From positions 9,640,082-9,704,081 of the forward strand of contig NC_067207.1 of assembly GCF_026262505.1 (NCBI RefSeq): DNA of 64,000 nt, in the 5' to 3' direction. Of the stretch, positions 20,244-31,788 are shown in pieces (the stretch's first letter is position 1; every line of letters starts with the position of its first letter). A model generated the notes under the pieces. That model saw nothing but the letters and a program-made list of their open reading frames with translations. It had not been told where the DNA came from and ran no database searches. The position numbers and the translations under genes were made by a program. Source of the DNA: Trichomonas vaginalis G3 (taxonomy: Eukaryota; Parabasalia; Trichomonadida; Trichomonadidae).

Positions 20244-23200
20244 TTATTCCGTATATTCATAATAATCTTCTTCGTCATCATAAGCATCATACTCTGTATA
20301 TTCCTGTTCCTTATGCTTTTTGTTAATATTTGTGAAAGTCATGTCATCTGTCTTTTCCATATCTTTTGTTTTAATTTTCTCTCTTGTTTCGTCAAGTTCC
20401 GCACATGAAGTATCTTTGCTCTTGTTCTTAAATTTATCATCAATCTTCCAGTGGTCAGTGATCGGTTGAAATTCAAATTGAGAAGGCACATTGAATTTAT
20501 TGTGATTAATTGGAGCCGATGGAGCAGTAGCTATTTCTCTTTTAATTTCATTTGCCTTTTGTAAGTTCATCATATTCTGTTGCATCATCTGTTGCTGCTG
20601 CTTCCTCATCTCTTCAACACCCGGTCTTCTGAGGCATAAAGAGTTGAATTGGAGCGTGGAAAGTTGTCCTTTTTCGCCTTCAATCGGCTCTTCAATTGTT
20701 TTGAATGGTTTACTAAATAATTGGTCGTATATTTCTGAGTTCACTTCTCTATTGAATTTCTCATGTTTCATGTCTTCGAATGGGTAAGGATAGTGGAAGA
20801 ACTCTGATATAGTTGAGTGGCATCTTGTTCTTAAATTGAGCATCGACTGGTGCATCGAAATCGTCAAGTTATCGATCATTTCATCAACTTCTGTTATCTG
20901 TAATTTTGAAAGATGAGAATGTAAACCTCTTTCTGCTTGGTTTTGTTTCATTCTTTTCATGGCCAAAGAGTATTGTGCTGCCAAATCTCTTATCATTGTC
21001 ATTCTCTGCTGCGTCTTAAGATTACTAAACAATGAATCAACATCATTTCTAGGCCATGGACAAGTATTTATCGAAGGATGTTTTGACAAAATTTCGTAAA
21101 TTTTTGTATAAGAATCGATTGTTTTTGGTGATTGTCCATCCAATTGGAGATCCAATATTATCTCATTTTTCTGAAGCATCTTAGCCATCTTTGCCAATCC
21201 TTCTCCATGTATATGGTTATTTGAAATGTCCAGTTCAACAATGTTATAATTATTTTCCATTAAATTCGCAATTATTTGCGCTCCATTTAATCCGATGTGT
21301 TTTTTAGATGTTCCGGATATACCTATATGGAACAATGTTTGTTTGTTGAACAGCATTTCCAAAGCTTCTTGTAGTTTTGAAGAAGTTTTGTGGAAATTTC
21401 CGCCGATGTTGAATTCTCTCAAATTTGTCAAATTTTCAAACCAATCAAGAGAATCGACGAAATCTGTTGTTGATATATCATTGTGTTCCAATGACAAACC
21501 ATTCCATTTGATGAGTCTGTTCGATTTAAACAACTTCACAAATTTTCCAAAATTCTTTCCGATTCCGTTATTATTCAAAAGTAAATTGAAACCTGACAAT
21601 TTTTCGTTATCTTCAATAGCAGCGATTATTTGTCCGCACCATTCTATACTTAAGTTTGTATCGCTTAAATTGATTTCCTGGAGGAGTTCCGTTGTTTTCA
21701 AGTAATTCAGTAAAGAAGGCAAATCTTTTTTAGTTATTTTTGAACCTTCCAAACTCAAGAACTCAATTGGTTGTGGGAAATCAACTAAAGCATTAAACAA
21801 CAAACCAGATCCACTTATTATTGATCCGATATCCAAACATCTTAACACGTTCATTTGAAGATTCCTCATTTTCTGGAGGTAATTCATGAAATATTTCAGT
21901 CCATCTTCATTTACTTTGCAGTGTTTGATCAGAAAATATCTGATCTCATGCAAGTATTTGTTGACTGACAATGCTTTCATGAAATTAACTGTCTCTGTTT
22001 GGTCCATGCCCGTGTCACTCAAATTCAAATACAACAGTGGATTTTTGATTTTTGAGAAGGCATAGGCCAATTTATATAATTCTTGCAATGGATTATTTGA
22101 CAAATCGTAGAAAACAATGTTCAAACTATCATTACTTAACATCGCTTCAGTGAGTTCGTGTATTCCTTCGCGTATTGAACAGTTTGAACATTGCAATAAT
22201 TTCATGGATTTGTTTTTAGCAATGACTGGACTTATCAACTTCAAAAAGTCTGGTCTTGAAACGTCTTGTATTATGTGGCCGTAAATAAGTGGTGCGTACG
22301 TCATGGCCTTGAGAACGGGCTCGAGATTGACGGGATTCCCGAAGAAAACATCGATGTCTTGGAATGGTAATTCAGAAAAATTTACAAAAACGTTTCCTTC
22401 ACAAATTATTTTGTGAAAAAACTTCACGAGATCGTGATTGTAGTGGGTTTTGAGGACAGTGCAATAACTTGTATACGAGAACTGGAATTTCTGTGATACA
22501 GAGAGAACAGGACGAAAATGTGGCAAATCAAATCCTTCCGGCATCGAAACTTTGCATTTAAGAACAGAAGGTATGTTGCATGTACAAAGGAGATAATTCC
22601 TTGATAGTATCTCTACAAATCTGTTAGAATAATTAGTCATAATTGATAATCTGGATTCCGGAAAAACAAGTGTCACTTTTTGGTCATGAGAAATTTTGAT
22701 TTTTTTGATCTGCATGATAAAGAACTGCTCGAAAACCGTGTAGCTGCCTGTAACATAGGCTTTGCGGACAACTAATATAAGGTGTTCGGTCAAAATACAG
22801 ATTCCGTGCATTAATCTTCTCTTATTTATGCGAAAATCCATTTTAAAGATCATGAAAATGGTGTTTTGGCTCCTGGGAACTAATGTAACAAGCTTTTCTA
22901 TCTCTTCTTTCGGTAATTTCGAATCTTCGCTCGATATAATATCTGATTTTTCGTTCTCAGCATTTTGGCCGGCCATCTTTGGTTTGTCTATGAGGTTTGA
23001 TACTTTTAAAAGAATTTGGGTGTCGTAATTTGGCTTTGTCATGTGTTTCACCGCATTAAATTTTTCAATTAAGGTTGGATATGTTTCTTGTAGGTTTGTC
23101 TTAAGGGAAGTATACTTAATTGCCGCATACATGAGTTCTAGAGTGGAATTAAGTCGAGATGTCGATGAATTTGTCAATAATGAATCTTCAATTATTTTTA

Positions 23201-25124
23201 CAAGCGTTTCTATATTGATTTCGTCGGATGAAATTGTTATTACATGTGAAAGCAAGTGAATGGAAGTGGAATCAAGTCGATTCTTTATAGAAAATAAAAT
23301 TTGAATTAATTTTTGAGAAAAAGGAATGAAAATTTGACTGCAGTTGTCAGAGAATGAATGTGGTGGATCACAAAAAGCTGCATTCGCGATCATATTAAAA
23401 AATAATATATTTTCTCGGAAATTTTCTGAAGAATTTTGTAAAGAATTGATTCGATCTGTTAGTACTGATGATATTATTGGCGGTATCGTCTGATAACTTG
23501 CTAATTTTATGATAATTTCGAAAGATTTTTGTCGAATTTCTTCATCGTTGTCAATTAACAGTTGTTGGAGGGCCGGAATGATTGTATCGTCGAAGCTTTT
23601 AAAAGTTACACTCGATAATGCATCTAATCTGATCTCCCTGTCTTGTTCCAACACAATACTCGAAAAAATTCTTTCCAAAATTTCAGTAGAAGGGTTTTCT
23701 TTGTTGTATTTGAGTATGTACATGTAGCAAGCCCTACGAACCAGCCTCGAATGAGCACTTAAATGGTCGGAATACTGTAATATTAAATCCGGTAAAATTT
23801 TTTTCGAAGGAATGTTGAGGTCGATCAGAAAATTGAAAATTCCGACGGTTTTTTTTGCAGGAGTTGAAAATTTTAAAAGAATTTTGTTTGAATAAGTGAT
23901 AACATTTCGAATTACGCTTTCGCTGTATGACGGGCATGCGTTTAAGAAGTTTTTGAGGGAGTACGACAAGATTAATGAGTGAACTTGGCTGTAAATTTTT
24001 GGGATATCAGATTCGATCAAATCTTGTAAGAAAATATCGCAAGCAAGAAGCGCAGATGATGTCTCTGGGCTATCAGGGTACTCCAGGATTTCTTTTCTGC
24101 ATTTTTTGATATTCATTAAAATTTCGTCATTTTTCAAAATTTTTGCATGGAAAATGAAGCAAGAGAAGTTGTATATTGTGTCATTTGTTATAAGATCCTT
24201 TTTCTTGAATAAATGTGCGAATGTTTTGATGATATTACTGTTAATTTCGTTGTTAAACAAATCTGGCGAAACAATTACCAAAATAGGGAGAGTATATAGC
24301 GTAGATATCTTCGCTGTAATATCCTTGCCAAAAAGAGTATCTGAAGGAAGCGTATTTATTGAGAAATATGAAATATCTTCTCGATATCTCTGAAGAATCA
24401 TCCAAAGAGCCATGCAAACGCCTGGAAATTGTTCTGTCTTGCCAGATTTGAATGGTTTGCATAGGAATTGGATGATTTCCTTATGTATGTCGAAATCATA
24501 ATCCATTAAACGTTTCAAACTTTGTAAAGCAAGGGGATAATATTCGGATTCGGTTGTCTTAAAATAACTAGCGATTAATCTGCGATAATAAGTGTTGTCT
24601 TTCTCAAGGAATTCTGGAAAATACTTTGATATTGTATTAAAAATTCGAAATCCTGAATATTTCTGATTACCATCAGCGCTATTTAGCCATGAAATGCATT
24701 TAGATACGAAATCTTCAATTATCTTAGCGAAAGAATCTTTCAAAGGTATAGATGCCCAATTTAAAATTTTTTGGAAAAGATCCCATGTTAAGGCGTTCTT
24801 GTCGGGTGGTATATTTTGTAAGTCTTGACATATTTTATAAGCTTTGTATTGTTTTTCGTGGTCTTTGACTTGACAGATAATATTTTCGAGAATTAAAGTT
24901 AATGGAGGATTGTTTAATTGTTTAATTGATATTTCTGATAGTGCCTCATCAATTTTGTATCGACCGTTCCCCGAATTTTCGCTTTGAGTGAACTGTTTTT
25001 CATAAAATTTTTTGAAAGATCGAACAGAAGTCATGTATATGTTGGAATCCATATCACCCATACTCCTTCGGACCATATTGATGTAATATTGATATGTTCC
25101 TGGTTTTGGTTGATTGGATTCCAT
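20244..25124 (-). CDS. HEAT-PH-LRR protein, CARMIL-like
   Basis: 1626 residues. The first ~720 are helical repeats of HEAT/ARM type (DREIRLDALSSVTFKSFDDTIIPALQQLLIDNDEEIRQKSFEIIIKL is one unit's core, spread over 20-plus residue steps). Residues about 750-845 form a small PH-like beta domain (MLHGICILTEHLILVVR region, then VTLVFPESRLSIM). Residues about 955-1378 are ribonuclease-inhibitor-type leucine-rich repeats (LNLSDTGM, LSLEGSKIT, INLSDTNLS, LDISNNHIHGEGLAKMAKML). A low-complexity tail ends in acidic Tyr-rich sequence. PH followed by RI-type LRRs is the plan of CARMIL proteins, which regulate actin capping protein and membrane protrusion. I do not see a clear capping-protein-interaction motif. 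The long HEAT front is unusual for that family. Confidence 0.78.
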   Translation of the reverse strand: MESNQPKPGTYQYYINMVRRSMGDMDSNIYMTSVRSFKKFYEKQFTQSENSGNGRYKIDEALSEISIKQLNNPPLTLILENIICQVKDHEKQYKAYKICQDLQNIPPDKNALTWDLFQKILNWASIPLKDSFAKIIEDFVSKCISWLNSADGNQKYSGFRIFNTISKYFPEFLEKDNTYYRRLIASYFKTTESEYYPLALQSLKRLMDYDFDIHKEIIQFLCKPFKSGKTEQFPGVCMALWMILQRYREDISYFSINTLPSDTLFGKDITAKISTLYTLPILVIVSPDLFNNEINSNIIKTFAHLFKKKDLITNDTIYNFSCFIFHAKILKNDEILMNIKKCRKEILEYPDSPETSSALLACDIFLQDLIESDIPKIYSQVHSLILSYSLKNFLNACPSYSESVIRNVITYSNKILLKFSTPAKKTVGIFNFLIDLNIPSKKILPDLILQYSDHLSAHSRLVRRACYMYILKYNKENPSTEILERIFSSIVLEQDREIRLDALSSVTFKSFDDTIIPALQQLLIDNDEEIRQKSFEIIIKLASYQTIPPIISSVLTDRINSLQNSSENFRENILFFNMIANAAFCDPPHSFSDNCSQIFIPFSQKLIQILFSIKNRLDSTSIHLLSHVITISSDEINIETLVKIIEDSLLTNSSTSRLNSTLELMYAAIKYTSLKTNLQETYPTLIEKFNAVKHMTKPNYDTQILLKVSNLIDKPKMAGQNAENEKSDIISSEDSKLPKEEIEKLVTLVPRSQNTIFMIFKMDFRINKRRLMHGICILTEHLILVVRKAYVTGSYTVFEQFFIMQIKKIKISHDQKVTLVFPESRLSIMTNYSNRFVEILSRNYLLCTCNIPSVLKCKVSMPEGFDLPHFRPVLSVSQKFQFSYTSYCTVLKTHYNHDLVKFFHKIICEGNVFVNFSELPFQDIDVFFGNPVNLEPVLKAMTYAPLIYGHIIQDVSRPDFLKLISPVIAKNKSMKLLQCSNCSIREGIHELTEAMLSNDSLNIVFYDLSNNPLQELYKLAYAFSKIKNPLLYLNLSDTGMDQTETVNFMKALSVNKYLHEIRYFLIKHCKVNEDGLKYFMNYLQKMRNLQMNVLRCLDIGSIISGSGLLFNALVDFPQPIEFLSLEGSKITKKDLPSLLNYLKTTELLQEINLSDTNLSIEWCGQIIAAIEDNEKLSGFNLLLNNNGIGKNFGKFVKLFKSNRLIKWNGLSLEHNDISTTDFVDSLDWFENLTNLREFNIGGNFHKTSSKLQEALEMLFNKQTLFHIGISGTSKKHIGLNGAQIIANLMENNYNIVELDISNNHIHGEGLAKMAKMLQKNEIILDLQLDGQSPKTIDSYTKIYEILSKHPSINTCPWPRNDVDSLFSNLKTQQRMTMIRDLAAQYSLAMKRMKQNQAERGLHSHLSKLQITEVDEMIDNLTISMHQSMLNLRTRCHSTISEFFHYPYPFEDMKHEKFNREVNSEIYDQLFSKPFKTIEEPIEGEKGQLSTLQFNSLCLRRPGVEEMRKQQQQMMQQNMMNLQKANEIKREIATAPSAPINHNKFNVPSQFEFQPITDHWKIDDKFKNKSKDTSCAELDETREKIKTKDMEKTDDMTFTNINKKHKEQEYTEYDAYDDEEDYYEYTE

Positions 25125-28100
25125 AAAATTCTCGAAAAAAAATTTATTGAAGTTTTTATTTTGGGGAGAAAAAAAAAATAAAATAAGGTGAACCGGGATC
25201 CAAATGATCGCTTTTAAGAAATAATAACATTTGATTTATTTTAATCTCAAGCACGAGTTGCGTAATATTGATTCGTATCATCATTATTCCAACTTTTTCT
25301 AAATTCTAAATTAATTTTGAGGCTAAAGCTGTTTTGGATTAGATTTTTTATTCATCATCTACATTCTATATCTGAAATGAATGTTGAATCACTTGATCTT
25401 CTATAAAAATTAAATTGTTCAATGAAATCACTCAAAATATTGCTATTTCATCACAACCACAGACAAGATTCTATGATTTAGCATGATGAGTCACGACATT
25501 TTATAATTCCCCGCTTTTGAAGCTCGACTTCGGATTTCTTCATCAAATAGAAGAAAATTATTCTTTTGCAGATTGCATATAATGGAAATGTATCCAAGAA
25601 GGACAGAATATAAGAGTATATTTGATCTATATGTAATCTAGTTTAATTTAATATTGCAACATCAAAACCTGATATTGCTCATATATGGAGGTACTAAAGC
25701 TATAATATGCCAGTCTTAGCTCCAATATGTCTGAAAAGAAATGCAATATTTTCCTTTATATTGATTTTTCAGTCAAACACAATTAATACAGATATTATGA
25801 AGAAGACACGAAGTTTCTACCAAAATTAATCTATGTTGTATAGCAGAGACAGGATTCTAAGATATCAAAGGATGGAGACGAAATTGTTTATTTCAGAGAA
25901 GAACGTAAGTTTGTTTCTGTATTGATCAACGATGCTCTATAATGAATCTCATATGATTTTAAGTCGATTATTATAAAACTAGCCTTTGGCCTGAATAATT
26001 TTGCAAAACTTGCAAATATCTTACCTCATTCTGAGAAATCTTTTTCCTAATATGAATTTTCTGTTCTGTGATATAAATTTCATTGTTTTGAAATCTACTT
26101 TTCATTGTTCTCCTTTAGAATCTTAAAGAATCTCTTTAATTCATTCTATATTTGAATGTTGTATTAACAATTTTTATTTCCTATTCAAATACAATTGTAT
26201 GAAATACTATAGTACAACGATTGAGGAGTTATCTCCTGATATCTCAAATAACAACTCCATTTCATTCTTATTGTTGTTGAAAAAGATGTGTGTTTGGTAA
26301 GTCTATTACATTTTAGACATAATTGGATAAAACTCAGTCTCTTGAGAACTGAATTTTGAAAATCCATGAAATTTTTTTACGATCTGATTGCAAACTGATT
26401 AAATTTTATCTTTGATTTAATAAAGAAAGATATTTCCATATATTTGATATATTTTTGAAATCTTCTCAGAATTCAATGGATATTCATTGTTATGAGACAA
26501 TATTTACAATAAATGACTTGTACACATGAAATATTAATGAAATATAATGTTTTATAAGACAAAAATGCATGATAGATTGGAATTTCCGATGATTGTTTTA
26601 TAGGATGATCACATATGCGTTTATTTGCAATGAATATTGTATATTAAAAGGACTTTTATGTTTACTAAATGATATTTTCTTTAATTAATTATTTTATATT
26701 GCGATATCGGAGCTGTAATCTCAAAAGATCCCAAAATATGAAACAAATTAAACTTATTCTCCTTGTATCAAGGTGAGTGTTTATTTATTCATCCTGATGA
26801 AGCCTGCTTCAAGGTAAAACTAGATCCTAAGATTTATTTGAGATGAACTTCTATTTCAGATGATCATCTTTTCTATTGATGTCTTTCATTCTTTTAAGAC
26901 ATGATGAATTAAACTCCTGACTTAATCATTTGTCTAAAACCTTCAAAAATGATATATGGGTAACTTGTTCATACTTTCACACGAAAAATAAAACAAATCG
27001 GATCCATTGCATCCATTATTAGTTTTTCAATACTACATGAATGGATACTGTACCATTCTAATGATCTTCTTCTTGCTAAACTTTTTTAGCACCATTATTT
27101 GGATGAAGAAATACCATTAATCTCTTGATTAAGAATCCAAAAACTTCCCAAACATCGTGATTTCCCATGAATGTGTTTTTCAAGAATCTAGAGTTGCATA
27201 TCTTTTCAATTTCTGAAATGAAATGTATTTAAAATAGATTGATCCACAACATCCCAATGATAATTCACCCAAAAAAGCTCAGTCAAAACATAAAATAAAC
27301 AACAATATCAAGCAAAAAATGATTTTAAGATCTTTTTCCAGTGAAACATGTATTGCATACATGAGTTATATACGCTCGGCTGATTTATTCATTTGGCAAA
27401 AATATGTGTGAAATGATTGAATATTTTGAGAGATTGTAAATCAATCAAATAAATTGTGAATCATTTGAACTATTAAGACGATCATTTTATTTACGAACTG
27501 ATATTGAGGAATTAATTATTATGAAACATGGTATGTTATGGTATGACAATATGATTAAAATATCAAATAATGAATTTCTTGGATTGATCTTTCGAAATCT
27601 TGGTTAACAAACTCCTATTGTTAGTGTTAATATAATATTCTAATAATACTTAATAAAAATCTAAAAGATTAAAGCCTGATTGTATCTTTGCCGGGTTTTC
27701 GATCTGTCATATGAAATAAAAAGTCAAATTTATGAGAATACGAACATAGTACACATACTAAAAGGCTAAATAAAGCAATTCTCGTTTCAATAAAGCCCGA
27801 CAACTGCCGAAAAAACAAAATCTCACTGGAAAAAATAAAAATATTGATCCCCAAATTATTTAAACTTGATATTCCATTGATGTGGAATGTGTTTATTGCA
27901 TTTTTATTGAACATGTTGCTATCGCTGTTTAAATAAGTGAGTTCGTTTGAATTTAAAAAATTATTGGAGAATTCAACGGATAACAATTGTAATTATTTCT
28001 CTCAAATATCAAAATGAATATTCATTATAATGCTTTTATAAGATAGGCAAAAATTAATTTGAACTTTTCAATGGAAAGATTATTTGGAAAATAAAATTTT

Positions 28101-28346
28101 AAATTCATTGATGTGACTGCTCGTTGGTAATACTTCTGATAAGTATCTCAAAAGTTTCATTGTCAAAAACTGAAAAAATGATTCAAAGAAAATTGATTCT
28201 ATTTTTTCGAAATTCTGAGTACCTCTGAAAATCCTACAGCTCGGTATATATGACAGATAAAAATAATGACTGAGAATAAGTATTCTGAATATTTTGTTGT
28301 AATTTGGGAATTTGTCCTTAACCATCGGTTAAAGAATTCAATTTTT
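25125..28346. repeat. Gene desert filled with decayed hairpins
   Basis: About 3.2 kb with no supported gene; the short minus-strand ORFs at 27669 and 28080 have no recognisable content. Many imperfect stem-loops of 40-60 bp follow each other: 25680-25729 (CATAT.TGGAG arms), 25731-25772 (CTGAAAA/TTTTCAG), 25786-25841 (ATACA/TGTAT), 25938-25975, 26880-26903 (ATGTCTT/AAGACAT), 26895-26937, 27067-27110 (TTCTTC/GAAGAA outside GCTAAA/TTTAGC), 27117-27132 (TTAATC/GATTAA). Words such as GACAAGATTCTA and GACAGGATTCTA recur at about 25465 and 25850, suggesting old repeats. Confidence 0.5.
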
Positions 28347-28357
28347 GAGTATGAAAA

Positions 28358-28362
28358 TCATT
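28358..28362 (+). promoter_or_regulatory. Candidate initiator for the small gene at 28373
   Basis: TCATT matches TCA+1Y(T/A), with +1 at 28360, 13 bases before the ATG. It is the main reason to consider the short downstream frame a gene. Confidence 0.35.
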
Positions 28363-28372
28363 CAACAAAATA

Positions 28373-28591
28373 ATGGAGAGTGATGATGACCTTATAATTG
28401 TTGAAAGTGAAAAATCTTTACTCAGGTTACAGCCATATAATACTACAAATACCCAAAAGCAAACATCACTTTTTTCAATCTTATCCTCAATTGACCATGC
28501 CACAACCTATAAGAATGTTAACTGGCCTCTCAAAGAAGCTAGTAATCATAGGGAATCAATATTTACATTAGAGAGTTATTCAGCTGCCTAA
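28373..28591 (+). CDS. Small hypothetical protein
   Basis: 72 residues, MESDDDLIIVESEKSLLRLQ onward, no family recognised. In favour: a well-placed initiator, balanced amino-acid composition with acidic start, and an ATG. Against: short, no homologue known to me, and the stop is only 13 bases before a TTAA transposon, so it may be a truncated remnant of a longer gene. Confidence 0.4.
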   Translation: MESDDDLIIVESEKSLLRLQPYNTTNTQKQTSLFSILSSIDHATTYKNVNWPLKEASNHRESIFTLESYSAA

Positions 28592-28608
28592 TTTTTATTG
28601 TTCGTTAA

Positions 28609-29698
28609 GGGTCCACTGTAAAAATTGAAAGTCTCTCAAAATTGAGAGGCGATTTGCAAATAATCGTTATCGTCATTTTTCGAAAATCCACTTTTCCTAG
28701 TGTTCTGATTAATATTATGTGAATACAACAATGAAGTATATGTTTCAATAAGATGGTAATATATTCTATCACTTCAAATCTCATAAAAATTGCAAAATCA
28801 GTGAGTTTTATAAGAACATGATTTTTTCGAATTTTTTCGCTTTTGGATGCGTGTTTTGAAAAATAGATATTTTCGAATTTTAATTTTATCTTAAGTATAA
28901 GTTTTATATTAGGAATTTTTTTGACCTATTTCCAATCATTAATTCCAATGTTTTTCAAGGAATTTAATTGAGAAGAAATTAGGAATTTCGCTTTAATGCC
29001 ATTACAAACTAATATTATGATGCATAATATATATATTTATTGAGGCTAATGCCGGATATCTTGCATTTAAAAAAAATTCAAAGAATTGACAATTGGATAG
29101 CACAAATTTAATTCCCTGGACAAAGTATTATTTTATATATTCAAACCATTATCCTTAGTTTAGATATGTTGGCCAAAAATTTTCGTGTTATTTTTTGTGT
29201 TTAAGCATAAATTATGTATTTACTTATGAAAAATAAGCATTTTATTCATTATCATAAAGATATACCATAACAATTGATAAAAATTTTTTAAAAAAAATTG
29301 TGTATTTTAGTGGGTATTATTCTGGATAATGCCAATTTTTACAAGATTTAATATTAACCATATTAATAGCCGACTCAATGTAAAAATTTAGTATTTTTTC
29401 ATTAATCAAACTTTGATAAATTTTAGTATAAATGAACGATTTTGTTTCGTGTATGATACAGAAATGAAAAGCTTAATTAATATCATTTTGCATTTTTTAA
29501 AGGATGTTAGAGTACATCTACATTAAAAAATCAGATTTGAACTGCGATACTGCATCAAATTGATGCATATCTGATAAGGATCTCAAAAGAGTAAAGTTAA
29601 TTTTTTTGTGTTTTTTAAGTTTTGGGCCTTAGTAAAACACCATCTCGAGCAATATTTTTGGGACGACGATAGACCTTATTTGGCCTTACAGTGGACCC
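28609..29698. mobile_element. 1090-bp non-autonomous Kolobok-type element
   Basis: Perfect 13-bp TIR GGGTCCACTGTAA at both ends, with TTAA outside (28605-28608 and 29699-29702). It has a subterminal palindrome CTCTCAA-AA-TTGAGAG at 28633-28648, as in the other family members. No transposase frame is present and the interior is AT-rich with long runs. Confidence 0.85.
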
Positions 29699-29702
29699 TT
29701 AA

Positions 29703-30199
29703 AATAAATAGTAATATTATTCTTTCCGTATCTAAACCTTAGATATTTTTTTCGTTATAGAACAGAATTATTAAAATTACTACAAGGATTCTAATTTCAA
29801 ATTTAATTAATGAAATTAGAACATATATCTGAAACTCGACTATCATCTTTCATTTTCACTTTTAAATCTTTTGACATTTTAATCAAAAAGAAAAATTGCA
29901 ATGATAAAATATTTGAAATTATGTTTTGAAATTAGTATCAATAGAAAGCAATTGATTCCAAAGTCTATGTACTACAATTGTTATTATCTATTATTAAAAA
30001 AAAAAGAAAATTTTATTGTTAATATGTTGAAATATTATTCTAAAAATTTTGTTATATCGAACCGTATCAATTTTTATCAAGTAAATCTCAGATTTAGCAA
30101 TTTTGATTGAAATCGCGATAATGGGAAAATAAGATCGAAAGAAGGTTCTTGTTAGCAAATAACCCTAAAATATTGAAAAACACGACAATCAATAGATAA
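29703..30199. other. Spacer between two transposons
   Basis: AT-rich; an open frame at 29901-30110 is dominated by Lys, Asn, Ile and Tyr and looks like chance. Nothing else is seen. Confidence 0.4.
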
Positions 30200-30207
30200 A
30201 CAAAAAT

Positions 30208-31788
30208 AAAGGTACATTCACTATTTTTGACAAAATTTTAAATTTTCATGGGGTTGTAAATCTTATAATAACTAGATGAATAAGGAATGAATCCCAGTAT
30301 AATGTGCATCATTATATTAAACACTATATGTAAGGCTAATGATTCTATTAACACTTATGAAGATCTATAGTATTTGAGCAGATAAATTTGATAATTTCCA
30401 AAACTCTTATATTTCAAAATTAAAGTGTGCGAATGCATTTAAATGAGAGCAAAAAGAGATTGATGCTGTTAAAACTAGGTGTTAATTTGCAATTATTTCG
30501 CATCACAAGAACTACCCAGTAAATTCGGCTATCTTTCTTTGTAATTATTCTCCATTATACATATAATATAATGTTTAGGGTTTGAAGAAAAGTTACTAGA
30601 GAATTATTGACTTTTGAAATAATGCAGAATTTTACTTGAAGAAATCATTAATTTATGAGTTCCAAATTGCTAAGCATGACGAAGGATCATTAAATTTGCT
30701 CCAATTAAATACACTTATTGCAGAATTAAGATTTTTGAAATTAAAAGTTTGAAATATTGTCTTTTTGAATAAAAATTTAAATTTTATTATATAATCATGA
30801 TAATATCTTATAGAAATTAAAAGAAAATATTTTAAACCATTCAAATATTTTGAATGTCTTATCAATTTAAAATATTAAAAGATAGCTTGATTTTATCATC
30901 ATTAGTTGTTATCAAAGTTTTCTTTTTTGATGAACAACAGTAAATGATTTGTTAATTACTTGTCTTCCTTTTTCGCAGCAAAATCGAAAGTTATGATGAT
31001 AATCTTGCTGTCAATTTTGAAACTCTCTGATTTACAAGTAAGCATTCCTTTGGAAAAGCAGTCCTATTCTGTTTTCAAGATATTTTAAAGCCTCCATTTC
31101 ATACAATGCGCAGATCTATTCGAAATTGCAAGAACTCTCAAGAAAAATGCAGCATCAGAAGAGATTCATAGTTTCTAGCATCAAAAATTTACAACCTTAA
31201 TAAACAGTTAAAGAGAAGCTCGAAAAGAAAATATTTAACCATAAAGCTGGAAACCATTCGATATCTACTATTGGATCTAATAAAAAGTTAATTATAACAT
31301 ATTTAACATGCTATTTGTTGTCTTTGTTCCATTATATTACCATATATATCTTTTTGAAATCTAAAATATTTTTACGATTTTAACCATGTGTTGTTGAAAC
31401 CATATATCAATCTTAGCTAAAGTATAGTTTATGAGTCTGTCACCATCTAACGTATGAATTTTCAAAAATGTCAAATATGTTCATTTTTTCTGTAGATTCA
31501 GCTATAATTTCACGTTGTTATACTATTCAACTATTATTTAATATTTTTATCGATTTAAATATATGATGAGATGCTTAGTTCTCCTGGAAATCGATTTTTA
31601 ATCGCAATTTTAACTTTCCAAAAAAAATTCAAAAATAAAAATCCCTCTCAATTTTCTAAGTTTTATAACTCGCCAAATCTCTAGCCAAATTTTTTTGGCC
31701 CGTATAAATATTGTTAGGCACTATATAGGGATGCTATTTATCCTATTTTCATCCCATTTTACTGTTATCGCCTAGTGAATGTACCTTT
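30208..31788. mobile_element. 1.58-kb element with 16-bp TIRs and 8-bp TSD
   Basis: The left end AAAGGTACATTCACTA (30208-30223) is matched exactly by its complement at 31773-31788. ACAAAAAT is duplicated just outside both ends (30200-30207 and 31789-31796). No transposase frame is seen. The 8-bp duplication fits hAT, MULE or P-type elements; the terminal sequence is unlike the 1.48-kb pair and unlike the TTAA family, so it is a separate family. Confidence 0.82.

Noticed and set aside
27669-28325. Two minus-strand open frames (105 and 81 codons) near the small gene
   Set aside because: No initiator, no recognisable motif, Phe/Ile/Asn/Ser-rich composition, and they lie in a desert full of hairpins. 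Chance frames or very old remnants.
29901-30110. 69-codon plus-strand frame
   Set aside because: Composition is what random AT-rich sequence gives (Lys, Asn, Tyr, Ile); no start context or similarity.
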